DNA of 64,000 nt from Coniella vitis (Eukaryota; Ascomycota; Sordariomycetes; Diaporthales; Schizoparmaceae): assembly GCA_011317545.1 (NCBI GenBank), contig WUJK01000011.1, forward strand, positions 1,441,501 through 1,505,500, in the 5' to 3' direction. The notes under the pieces are model-generated. The model had not been told where the DNA came from. It saw only the letters and a list, made by a program, of their open reading frames with translations, and did no database searches. Both the position numbers and the translations under genes were made by a program. Positions 36,343 to 46,234 of the stretch are shown one piece after another. Within the stretch, counting starts at the first letter, position 1, and every line of letters starts with the position of its first letter.

Positions 36343-38679
36343 TTACACGATCCAGATATCATCCAACTGGGCCGTGCCTGTGTTCTCTGGCTGCGTGCCT
36401 TTCCAGGTCAGCCCATACCTGCCAAGGTCCAACGCGGCGACAACATCATCTGTCGTCAAATGGCAGCCAGATAACCGCGTTAGTATGCCACAACGAGCCC
36501 ATTTACGACTCGCTACATCCTTTTCTTCTCCGTCGGTAGACGGCATAAGCAATAAAGCAAAGAGATCCCAGCCGATGTCGGACCAACCAAATCTCAATGT
36601 CAGAGCTCGGAGCTGGCCTTCATGAGCCAACGAGAGCGCCGTAGACATTGCGGATACATTATCCCACTCAACTTCGAACTTTGCCTCCGAGCTGTCCGTT
36701 GGCCAAGCCTCCCAGCACGTACTTCCTAGATAGATGCTTATATTCACCCATACGCCACGTATATATAGCACACATTGCTCAAGTGACTGAGCGCGGCCCA
36801 TGTTTCTCCACATTGTCTCCATTTTGCATTTTATAGGCAACTCTGCGTCTCTTCCTCGTTCTTTTAGTCCATAGGAAGTGTTGACCTTGCAGCTTAAGGG
36901 TGACCACGACGGTATAGGATGCTTCGCCGAGGTAAAGCTTTCTGCCGGAACGGGGTATTCATAGCTCCGCCTCCAACACAATTGATGAATAATGTTGACG
37001 GACCAGATACCGGAATGGTAATCCGAATCGCCCAAGAGATTATTCCGAACTGACTTGAAAGCCTTCGCAAGCCCGAAGATTGCAGCGACACGGTCAATAG
37101 CGAAAGAAACAGAGGTACCAGTATACATCTCTATCACGTCCGTCCACAGATTCTCAAGGCAAGCTTCAGGAAGCCTAGGACTATTAAACCCTTGTCTCGG
37201 TAGGGCCAGTGGGCGAATATCGGAATCCGGTAATGTCTCGAGGTATGGTTGAGATTCGCAATACTGTCGTTCTCTACAGAACCACCACATCTGCATAGGC
37301 GTGCAGAACAGAATAGCAGGAGCGAGAAGCACCTCTTGGTAGACCCACCCTCTCGAGAGGAGTTCTGAAAATGCAACCTCGTAATCAAAATTGCCATTGG
37401 GCAGGATTCGCGTGAACGTGGTCGCCGCGTTTCTTCCCACGGGTCGATGTTGTGTCGTGGGTAGATACAGATCTTCTCCAGCTCGGAGGAGCCTGCCTTC
37501 CGAATTCTCGTTGCCGACAGCTGCAATGTTGAATTGGCCGCCAGCATAGATATCTCCAACTTTAGGGGCTTCTTGTTCCCAGTCTTCGTTTACATTTTCG
37601 TCATTTCGGTCTTGGATAATACACAATGAATCGATCCATAGGTATTGGAGGCCAAATGATTGCGTAATTTGTATTGCGTGTCGAAATAGGCGTGGCAACC
37701 TCGAAATGGGGACCCCCATCTCCATTGTGTGCAAAGAAATTGTCCCTTCACCGTCCTTATCCCTGGACAGCTTCAGAGGCTCTGGTTCTCCCCATCTATG
37801 ACTAAGAGTCGTATATGGAAGAAAACGGCCTTGTTGCGGGACGTTGATCAATTTAATCAGCTCTTTTTTATCAGCGCCCTTGCTGTGGTGGAGAAGTCGA
37901 GAGGGCCGGGACCGCGTCTGGGGTGGATGAAGCCTGTACTGATTGCATTCGGGATGCGCGCTTCCAGTACACTCATTATACCATTCAATTGAAAGACGAT
38001 GAGGATTGTTTTTAGAGGAGATATCCGGATCCTCTGGGATGCAAGGAAGTAACTTGAAAAGAACTTCGATAAGACTAGTTAGTACTTGCGGCGAAGATAC
38101 AAATGCGATTTGTTTCACTCCGATGCACAAGAGAAGACCACAAAGGCCCGGCCTTTCTAACTCCAGCGGATGACCAGTTTGGTATTTTATACTTGCAGAG
38201 TGATAAGAGTTATAGGTTGTGTTGGGATTTTGAAACCTGTAACCTAGTAAGATGCACTCACACGAGGCACTTGAACCGGGCTTGGGTCCTTCAACATGAG
38301 CTTGGATAAGCGAAAGGAAAAAGCCGTCGTAGCCCTTAAACCGGATAACCTCCCTGTAGGTTGAGATATACTGGGCCACTGGCTGTGCTATGGGCGTAGT
38401 AGCGCGCAGATACCTCTCACGGGCCCATCTTAGCTTTAACATGGCGCAGAGTCGACAGCCTTCCTCCACCGATTTGCAAAGGCTTTCATATGACCTTTGA
38501 TGAAGATAAGAGCTGTAGGGTGCGTTATAACGGTCTGGTCTCTTGGATTTGTCAAAGATAGGCAAGCACTGTTGGCAAAGCCTGCTGTAAGGAGACATTG
38601 CGGCGATCTCCTGTACCGGAAAGGGTTCGGAATCGTGCGATTCTGGTAGTCGACTTTCATGTTCATCTTCGAGATCCAT
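36343..38679 (-). CDS. HET-domain (heterokaryon incompatibility) protein
   Basis: Single exon, 778 aa from the ATG at 38679; the frame runs 36 codons further up to a GTG, which I do not use. The HET domain is clear: LPYTTLSHRWGEPEPLKL, then LPRLFRHAIQITQSFGLQYL, WIDSLCIIQD, a DIYAGGQFNIAA segment and an SRGWVYQEVLLAPAILFC motif. The region before it has a cysteine-rich module (CQQCLPIF, CRLCAMLK) common in this family. HET proteins trigger cell death after fusion of genetically unlike hyphae, usually with a partner NLR or secretory signal; a degraded NLR lies 8 kb away. The domain is intact by inspection. Codon use and the AT-rich surroundings mark the start of the accessory block. Confidence 0.9.
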   Translation of the reverse strand: MDLEDEHESRLPESHDSEPFPVQEIAAMSPYSRLCQQCLPIFDKSKRPDRYNAPYSSYLHQRSYESLCKSVEEGCRLCAMLKLRWARERYLRATTPIAQPVAQYISTYREVIRFKGYDGFFLSLIQAHVEGPKPGSSASCECILLGYRFQNPNTTYNSYHSASIKYQTGHPLELERPGLCGLLLCIGVKQIAFVSSPQVLTSLIEVLFKLLPCIPEDPDISSKNNPHRLSIEWYNECTGSAHPECNQYRLHPPQTRSRPSRLLHHSKGADKKELIKLINVPQQGRFLPYTTLSHRWGEPEPLKLSRDKDGEGTISLHTMEMGVPISRLPRLFRHAIQITQSFGLQYLWIDSLCIIQDRNDENVNEDWEQEAPKVGDIYAGGQFNIAAVGNENSEGRLLRAGEDLYLPTTQHRPVGRNAATTFTRILPNGNFDYEVAFSELLSRGWVYQEVLLAPAILFCTPMQMWWFCRERQYCESQPYLETLPDSDIRPLALPRQGFNSPRLPEACLENLWTDVIEMYTGTSVSFAIDRVAAIFGLAKAFKSVRNNLLGDSDYHSGIWSVNIIHQLCWRRSYEYPVPAESFTSAKHPIPSWSPLSCKVNTSYGLKERGRDAELPIKCKMETMWRNMGRAQSLEQCVLYIRGVWVNISIYLGSTCWEAWPTDSSEAKFEVEWDNVSAMSTALSLAHEGQLRALTLRFGWSDIGWDLFALLLMPSTDGEEKDVASRKWARCGILTRLSGCHLTTDDVVAALDLGRYGLTWKGTQPENTGTAQLDDIWIV

Positions 38680-40430
38680 GCGAAATCGAAAGCCGATCGT
38701 TGTCGACTCATTCAAGTTAAGTACGGAAAAGGATTGTCGAGCGGTCTGAATTACGGAAGTACCGGCAATATATAATACAGGAAACACGCTGGGATTGCTG
38801 ATGTAGATGAATGAGTAAGGACAAGTCTTCTAAGGGGAATACTTAACAACCTTTAGGAGCTCCAATACAGTTTTATATGAGCGCTCAACGAAGGTGCGCT
38901 GCTTCCGCTTGTGCAAAGATTATGCATCTTTAGTTGCAACATCACACAGCGAGTTGGTCATAGATGCTACGCTACTATTAATCGAACGAATAGCTGTGTA
39001 TTACGTGGAGAGGGGGCAGAAGGGGGGAGGAGGGGAAGGGGGGCTAGTTGGGAATCGCTGACGGATCATTCGAGATTCCTTCAGATGACAGCTTGGGTCA
39101 CAAATTCGGTAACAAGACCAGCGGCAGGAATCGTCCAGTTTTATATTGCACGTACGAGAGCGAATCCTTAGTCTTTCCTGATTACGATAGATTATCAGGC
39201 AGCCTCATCCGTTCCCAGGTATTTCTCGTTGGTGTATGGCCTGGTTGTAATCGTCAATCTTCCAAGTATGTACGTGGACGGCTGATCAATCTGTACTTGT
39301 GCTGGCTACTTGTCCGGAACGGACGTAACTCTCCTAGCATATGTTCATATAAGTGGAAAGAGAAGAAAAACGGAAAGCAGGAGATCTCACGGTAAAATGC
39401 AATGTTCTGTGGTAAGTCGTCTTTTTTTTGGGGGGGGGGGGCTATCTTCGGCATTTTGTTCCTTATTTGCTTTTATTTGTTGAGCATCGAAGACCAACAG
39501 CTGCGTTGAGCTCTCGGGTCTCGACGTGAATAGGTCTGTGAGCACATAATCGCCATGGATGGTTAGAGTCAAGGGGAAGAAGACAGATTGAGACTCCCAC
39601 GATCTCTAAGCCATCATTACATGTGAAAAGTCCGAGGATCATCTCTTTCAAGTCACTTTATATGCCCATCAGCTCTTGAGCCATTTCCGTGAGGACCCTT
39701 AACTTGTTGTTAGTACAAGAAACAAAATCATGCCTTGTGTGCGTAGTCGAAAAAAGACACAATCCTTGACCCTGAAAGTTAATATGAGTCTGTAGGAAGC
39801 ATATACATACACCACCAAGTTAGAGTCCCACTCCTAAGCATATCAATCTACAATTAAGGAAGAATAACTTGCATATGCGAGTTGTTCCTCTGGTCCACTT
39901 AACATTTTGAGCCATTATACTATTTAACAGTCTCACCAGCCTACAAGAATATGGCTCTCGAACAAGCTTCATTTGCAATATCTTTGAAACCAACTAAAGT
40001 ATCTTCAAACATCAAGGTTTTTATCCCTTCATAGATACTAAACCACCATTAAGAGGCAATATAGGCGTGGGATCCCTCGGCCTATTGCTGGATACGTGCT
40101 GCTTGAGATACTTGATGATTAATCGGAAGACTTCAGAGGTAGGTTCTAAGTCATCGTGTTTACATGGTAGGCTAAGACAGCCTCGGGCAGTTTGTGATGC
40201 GCATCATTTTTATAATTACTATGAGAAGAATCTCGTCTTGGAAACAAGGAAATATTTACCCTAGAATAAATTCCGCCAAATCATCCACCCTTCCCCTTGA
40301 ATCGCCTCCTGGAAACGCATTCCCCCCCCCCGGAAAAACCCCCAAAGGCTATGCTGCAGCCCAGTCAAGTCCAGAACAAGCTAGCAGTTCAAGGGGACAT
40401 GCAAAAGCTGTGCCAGCCTTTGAAGTTCTC
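38680..40430. other. AT-rich intergenic sequence next to HET gene
   Basis: About 1.75 kb with homopolymer junctions: a T-run followed by a G-run near 39422-39441, and a C-run near 40321-40332. No convincing coding sequence is seen. The composition contrasts with the GC-richer housekeeping intergenic regions to the left. Confidence 0.55.
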
Positions 40431-40798
40431 TTAAGCAGTGCAGCCAGAGCAGTAGTCGCTCTGGACGCGAGTCAGGCACTCGTTGGAGCAGACGAGGCAG
40501 GAGTTGAAGTTGGTGAGATCGCAGCTGCAGGTGGTGGCGCAGGTCGACTCGCCACGAGTGACACAGGTCTCGTAGTTGCCGCCGTAGAGACAGGTGCCGC
40601 GAGCAGTCAGGTCCTCGCCGGCGGTGGCCATGTTGCCGCTGGGCAGGGCGGTGGCAACGGCGGCCAGAGTGGTGAAGATAATCTGCCGAGTGCATTTTTT
40701 TGATTAGCGACCAAGCTACCATGACGGGAATTTCCACTGTGAAGAGCGAGTTATATCAGGGAGACAAGCTCCAGGAGACGTACCATGGAGAACTGCAT
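40431..40798 (-). CDS. Small secreted cysteine-rich protein (effector-like), two exons
   Basis: Exon 1 (40784-40798) is only 15 nt and encodes MQFSM; exon 2 (40431-40682) encodes the rest, 88 aa in total. The 101-nt intron has GTACGT, a CTAAT branch and GGCAG and joins in phase 0. Splicing creates a signal peptide, MQFSMIIFTTLAAVATALPS. The mature part has ten cysteines in about 55 residues (pattern includes CATTCSC, CLVCSNEC and CSGC at the end), suggesting a disulfide-bonded knot. This is the profile of fungal secreted effectors or antimicrobial/hydrophobin-like proteins; the spacing does not match the CC-pair pattern of hydrophobins. I recognise no named family. It lies in the AT-rich accessory block, a common setting for effector genes. 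Confidence 0.72.
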
Positions 40799-41427
40799 TT
40801 TGAAGATTGGAAAGGCGGAAATCTGGTGGGAGATTGAAGAGATTCTGAGAAAATGGTTTGTGAGGGTTGAAGATGGAGCTATGTGTGATGATGGTGTTGA
40901 TGGTGATGGAAAGAATGATCAAATCGAAATGCTTGAGGACGTCTCGGACTGGCTCTTTATACTCGAGATGAGAGATATTGTAGCTGGTGTGCTTTCGCTT
41001 CCCAGCGGCCCTGCGAGCGTGTGAAGCGTGCCAGCAACACATTCAACACGATGACCTCGTTTCCCACCATAGCATCATGAAGCTCTGCCCAGGTGGTGAT
41101 AGCGAGAGCCGCTGAACCCACTGCGAACCCAATGGAGTAAAATAATTGACATACCCACCGCATGATCCTCACAATTGCCAAGAGCCTCAAAGGATAGCCT
41201 ATAGGACAGGAGAAAGGATGGGCTGTGGAGCAGACTGGAGTCCTGGACAGACCACGCCACTCCGACTGATGCTGTTCTGCTTCGCATCGCCCGCTTGGTA
41301 CTATGGAACTTTCGTAGGCAGCAGGAATAAGGCTCTCCATAATCTGAGACCATGTGGATCCGCGTCAAGCTTAATATGAAGCCAATCGAGTATAAAAATT
41401 CTTATTTCCTGGCTGCACAAATCAACC
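40799..41427. other. Intergenic upstream of the small secreted protein
   Basis: Contains the promoter of the minus-strand effector-like gene. Open frames on both strands overlap each other and lack motifs. I see nothing further in it. Confidence 0.5.
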
Positions 41428-41865
41428 ATGTATACCCACCCACTTGATCCTTCCGGGTTGGCGGCTTCCGATTCGACCAAGGCTGCCCAAGCGAAGCTGG
41501 ATGAGGACATAGTTGATCCTAACGGCACTGCGAGGCACGAATAAGGGATATCTGATCCGTTGTGGGTCTCCCTGGTACATGATACTTTATATGCTAGGGA
41601 ACATGTACCAACCCCTATTATATCAGGTTTCTTGCCAACACCAAAAGCCATCAATGTCACCGACTTCCGAGCCCATATTCCGAGCCCATATCCCCAGCCC
41701 AATCATCACAACCATGCTGGCAATCCTTCGCATGCAGACTTCCGAAATGGAACTCTTGGCTTTCCAGCCGATAGCCAACAACATGACTTTGGTCCTCAAA
41801 ATCGAGCTGTGCTGATCATTGCTTTAACAAACGGCTCAAACAGCCTGAGGCTCGTGACTTCATGA
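41428..41865 (+). pseudogene. Unidentified 146-codon open frame broken by one in-frame TAA
   Basis: From the ATG at 41428 the frame reads MYTHPLDPSGLAASDSTK and on through DPNGTARHE, then hits TAA at 41542-41544. It continues open in the same frame for 107 codons (HDTLYAREHVPTPIISGFLP, NHHNHAGNPSHADF) to the TGA at 41863-41865. Codon choice and amino-acid make-up look protein-coding on both sides of the stop. A C-to-T change in CAA would explain the TAA and fits RIP-type mutation, but a sequencing error or an undetected intron is possible. No family is recognised. Confidence 0.4.
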
Positions 41866-42650
41866 GGTTGATTGGTGCAAAAAAAGAAGCCAAAAAAAAG
41901 TTCAACAAGCGACTGAAGGATTGTATGTAGTGGCAAGGGAACGCTTGGCATTGCCTCGGATACGCACAGTCCACGAAGATCGCGAAGGAGGCTATCATTA
42001 TGATAGCTTGGTATGATATGGACTTACAATGGACTCATGTATGATGAGAACCGCGAGATTTCTCCCTTGGCTAGTTTACACCTCCAAGCGATGTCTGTCT
42101 GCCTGCCTGCCTGTCTTCTTGCATAAGGGCCGAACTCTGACCCGCGAGATTTGGGACTTAAATTTGATATCTAATAAAGATCGGGCAAGCCATATCACTG
42201 CCTCAATAGTATATACTCTCAAAAAGTCAAAAGGTTGCAAAATTTCTCTTCACGTTGGGTAGGATTGGCTAAACGTCCGCTGCTGCTATTCATGACTTAA
42301 AACCGCCGAGCAGCATAGGAAAGAAAGAAAGACCTGCGTCATCTTCTAAGCATGTACACTTTAAGGTCCTATACATCTCTAGCTACTTAGGCACGAAGAC
42401 AACTGCATACGTATGGGCAGATAGAGTTCTGAGATCATCCTTCAACCAAGCATGGGTTCCCGAATATGCGCCGATAGATGACAGGGGTTGAGTTTAAGCA
42501 TGCGGATCCTACGTAGTACAACCATGTTCGTCAACGTAGTTGGAGATTTCCACAACAAGGAGTGGTCAAGAAAAAAAGGAAGAAAAGAAAGGAGCAAAGG
42601 CCAGTAAACCCGTATAGGAAGGCATAAGCGGCTACAAGTAGAGGGTCTGA

Positions 42651-43050
42651 GACTTCTACATATATCGGTTAGATACTCTTTCTGTCAATATTCTGAGGGA
42701 ATCCCCTCTTGAAGGATTCGAATACTGGCACCGGACGAGAGGTATCCGAAGACTCGACTTAGCGATATTTGGTAGGTCCAAATGTATAAACTGCCAAATC
42801 CACGGACCATTCCACGAAGACGGTGCGAGAAGGACTCTCTGTGCGTTCCCAGAAATTGAGGGGATCACACGTCGCTGGAAGCAAGGCCGACGTCTGGATG
42901 ACTTCTTGTGTAAGTTTTTGGCTTGAGCTCTTGATTAATTTTGAAATTTTGGGTATCCTCAGCACTTACTCAACTTCACAGCTCTTCTGTCAGTGTACCG
43001 CCTATTACCTTCCAACCGATAATTTCATATTTCAGCTTGTATATATACTA
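42651..43050 (+). pseudogene. Coding-like fragment without a start codon, possibly spliced
   Basis: After a TGA at 42648 the plus strand stays open for 91 codons with coding-like content (GFEYWHRTRGIRRLDLAIFG, SKCINCQIHGPFHEDG, RRWKQGRRLDDFL). At its end a consensus donor GTAAGT (42910) and an acceptor CACAG (ending 42981) would allow continuation for about 22 codons. There is no in-frame ATG at the beginning. It may be the internal exon of an unrecognised gene or a relic. No family is recognised, and chance cannot be excluded. Confidence 0.3.
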
Positions 43051-43880
43051 AGTCCATGCCCGCTCTAGCTTTAAGCAGGATATCCATATCTTGGGTTTCT
43101 CCACACTGTACGCTATGTGTCCGCCGACTTTTTTGATACATGCTCCATAGTAGAGAATCCTTCAAACTTCTAGTGCGTTCTTTTACTATGTAATACAGTA
43201 AAGGCAACCAGAAACGCAAAAGACCGGCCCGGCCCCGCTGGAGCTATAGAAGACCCCATTATTATTCAAGGTTTTGAGTCGCCAGCTCCTCAAATCCTTC
43301 AACAACGGTCGATCAACCAGGCCAACTACTAGTTAGTCATGTTCACTTTCAGGATAATACTGAAGGCTGTTGGTCTCGTATAGCCAAATCAACCATGTGT
43401 ACATAGTATATAGAAATCAAATCGTCCATGTCCACTAACATTGAGTTTCAAGTGTATAGCCCTGCGCATCCACTTAATATGTACATGATCAATTAACACC
43501 AGCCACAGACCCAAAGCGAACCTTAAAATGCTATATGCTCAAGTGCTTCCGTCCTTGCATGTGTAGTATCACTCGAAATCTTCCCCCGTAAATCTTTCTC
43601 TTCCTTGGTCTTTCGTCAATGATCATCCCTTTTCATTCTCTTTTGATCTCAAGAAGTCCAGACACTTCGTTGTTTCTGAACTTGTCCCAATTTCTCTTAT
43701 TACTTACGCCTATATTCATTCCATTCGTGTTTATGCCACAGATGCTACCATCGACTCGTATGAGAAATAAATTATATGCTTGCCTCTTTCACCGCCAGTT
43801 TATATTGATCTCCCTTTTAAGCACATATCTACTCGATGCCGTTAGCCTTCGGCCAAACTCGGTTTCCGATCTTCTCTGCC

Positions 43881-44297
43881 CTACATGCTTGGCTCGCGAC
43901 CTTTCTTCTTCCCCGTTCTTTCATCTCTCTCATCATTCCTCGTCTTACTCCATTTCCTTCTATCTTCATGCTTACACCGACACTGATTCCATTCAGTGCG
44001 CATGAATACACACTGAGGAACGTTTACATCAAACGGTAGCCCACTCTCATATCGTTGGCTAATTACTGTCCCAGCACGAAATTCACGCCAGACATCCTTT
44101 CCTCCCAGGGTCTCTGTATATCCCTCTTTACCACTTGCCAAGCGCACGGCGTCAGATGGGTAAAAATAGGCAGGAACGGCCCCATGATGGGTTCCAGGAA
44201 CCAGCCGTGTGCGGCAGGCGTGATACTGACCCATCGGTAGTGCTAGGAAGCTTAATAATCCGAACCCAGACACTTCAACGTCAGCTGCCGTTTTCAT
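43881..44297 (-). CDS. Hypothetical protein, weak candidate
   Basis: An ATG-initiated frame of 138 codons (begins MKTAADVEVSGFGLLSFLAL; later GTHHGAVPAYFYPSDAVRL and GGKDVWREF), with a lysine/arginine-rich end. The first 100 codons look coding, the basic tail less so. No motif, no intron and no homologous family recognised. It may be a real small gene, a relic, or chance. Confidence 0.22.
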   Translation of the reverse strand: MKTAADVEVSGFGLLSFLALPMGQYHACRTRLVPGTHHGAVPAYFYPSDAVRLASGKEGYTETLGGKDVWREFRAGTVISQRYESGLPFDVNVPQCVFMRTEWNQCRCKHEDRRKWSKTRNDERDERTGKKKGREPSM

Positions 44298-44362
44298 GCA
44301 CCTTATTCAGTTGCTGAAGAAGACGTTGATGATATTCTTATAAATTTGAGAAATGATTGTTT

Positions 44363-44721
44363 TCAGTCCACCTTGACGAGAACAACATGATCTAGTCGGT
44401 CTACATCGAAACCTTTGTGGCTATGGATGATTTGTAAACTCTCTCTTGTCCTTCTTGGCGAACTTCCATGGATATTCTTCCTCGTCTGCCTTTCTTCGCT
44501 ATTTTCTTGTCTTTCTCTATCAGACAATCTTGATCAAATCTGAGTAATAAGTACGTTACTAGAGTCCGCAAACTCTCGGGCCTCTGGATCCTTAGAGACG
44601 CATCGTTCCAACTGATTTCAACATTCTGACCCAAACTCATTTCTCTATCAATAATAGCCCGAAAACGTGCAGATTCTGCGGATTCGTGGACAAGAACACG
44701 CGAACATCCGCCGTGCTCGAC
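44363..44721 (-). pseudogene. Frameshifted coding relic, family unknown
   Basis: On the minus strand the frame from 44721 reads HESAESARFRAIIDREMSLG, then ISWNDASLRIQRPESLRTLV and LLLRFDQD. The coding-like signal then appears to jump frame (ADEEEYPWKFAKKDKRE) and again to a third frame (LQIIHSHKGFDVDRLDHVVL) before a TGA at 44363. Three successive frames with coding-like content suggest a gene broken by indels. No start codon is certain (an ATG lies at 44640). No family is recognised. Confidence 0.33.
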
Positions 44722-44861
44722 TTAACAAGCAGCGTCTTGAAAGTCAACCGCAGGCTTTTTTTTGGGAAGGGGGGGGGGGGGGAAGGGTTCAATCTCGCTG
44801 TTAGCAGGTAAGATGGGCGGGTTATTACAACCTCATGCTATTGGAGATGAAAGCCGTAGGC

Positions 44862-45450
44862 ATGATAAAGCGGTGGTATGCCATATAGCGTTTGTATAAA
44901 TTGGTGCATCTTTCAGCTTATGAGGAGTTCAAGCCAGCGAGCTTACTTTTAACCCTGGGCGAATACCACAGCCCGATTAAGCCAAAGTGCGATGATTACC
45001 TGGATATATATTTCCCAGAGCTATAGAAAATATTGTCCGGTATTCTTCAGCGCGAGATTGAGAAACCACATCATCGTAATGATTCTTCAGGCCTCGTGGT
45101 GGAGTGGCCGTATTCAAGAAGTATCTACTCCACATCAAAATGTAAGCACTCAACAGTACAAGCACTCGAGGCAACAGAATGCGGCAGTCTATGCGTTTTC
45201 TTTTGTTCATATCACTACCCCAGTTCGCAACCTGTGTAAATCCCGTCTCTTGCTCGGTGGCTCCGTGGCTATAGGTCTCATCAGCATCACAGACATTTAT
45301 AAGATTAGTAGGAGCCCCAAAGATCCTAACGTGGATCGCGAATGCTTATTTGTCACTGTTCCAGGGCTTGATGCGAGTGGGCCGATTTGGCCGAAGCCAC
45401 CCAGCCCACCGACATGTCTGATAAACCACAACCTCCAGAATAGTTTCTGA
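44862..45450 (+). pseudogene. Coding relic with two in-frame TAG stops and a frame change
   Basis: From an ATG at 44862 the frame reads MIKRWYAI, TAG (44886), then RLYKLVHLSAYEEFKPASLL and CDDYLDIYFPEL, a second TAG (45024), then KILSGILQREIEKPHHRN and on to a stop at 45239. Coding-like content continues in another frame (GLISITDIYKISRSPKDPN, LFVTVPGLDASGPIWPKP) to 45450. Both TAG codons could come from CAG by C-to-T mutation. No family is recognised. Confidence 0.33.
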
Positions 45451-46234
45451 AATCAACATGCTTTTTTTCTCATTCTGAGCTGTAATCCCATGGGTCCTGT
45501 TGTAGCCATTCGGCATCAGAAGGGCTCAATGGATGGTTTGTTCCTCTTTCTTTTGACCCTGCTTGACTCGACTCTTTTGACCACTACACTCCACGGAATC
45601 TACGTTTCTATTGCACGCTCTATCTATATAGGAACAATCGCCCGAGTGCTGTCAGATCTTCTGATCAGGAGAAATTTGATAAGATGAGGAGGTCCAATCG
45701 GGGTAGCCTGCAGTTACCTTTGGCCCTGCCACCAACCATTTTCACTGTTCTGGCACCCCATCTGGCTCACTACCTTGGTGCTTTTGTGGGGGGATGAGGT
45801 TGTCGCCCTAGCGAAGCTACAAATGTGGGCTATGTAGCACCCATTTCCATATATTTACGTTGGCCTGATTTGTAACCCAGACTTTCTTGAATATGACTGG
45901 CAGGTGGGAGTAATGGCTCTGGCAAATTTGAACATTCTCTTGATTCAGCGCACTGCTGGACAGAACCAAGGGTCTAATTCTCTCCTAAACAGTCCACATA
46001 CATATGCAAATCAATGGAGAACTCATGCAATATTTGTTGTCTTCCCACTTGCGCGTTCAAAGAACTGGACCCTGTGATAAGCTATCTTTTTGCAGAGCCT
46101 GAATCGTTGATAATAATATGCTTCTCGACCCGGATCTTCTATCATCTTCCTTATGTTGGGGGTGACCAAAGTCCGTGATCACGCTGATTTAAGGATGCAC
46201 GACTTGATTCACGCCTCAACCAGATCCCACCACT

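Larger units (their letters stand above)
41866..46234. other. AT-rich gene-poor spacer with coding relics
   Basis: About 4.4 kb with short homopolymers (a G14 run at 44769-44782 preceded by a T-run) and a TGCC microsatellite near 42096-42115. No intact gene with recognised motifs is present. Three stretches that look like broken or fragmentary coding sequence are listed separately (42651-43050, 44363-44721, 44862-45450), plus a weak open frame at 43881-44297. Confidence 0.5.

Noticed and set aside
43619..44005. 128-codon plus-strand open frame rich in Leu/Ser/Phe
   Set aside because: Hydrophobic, pyrimidine-driven composition and antisense overlap with another weak frame; no signal peptide or domain.
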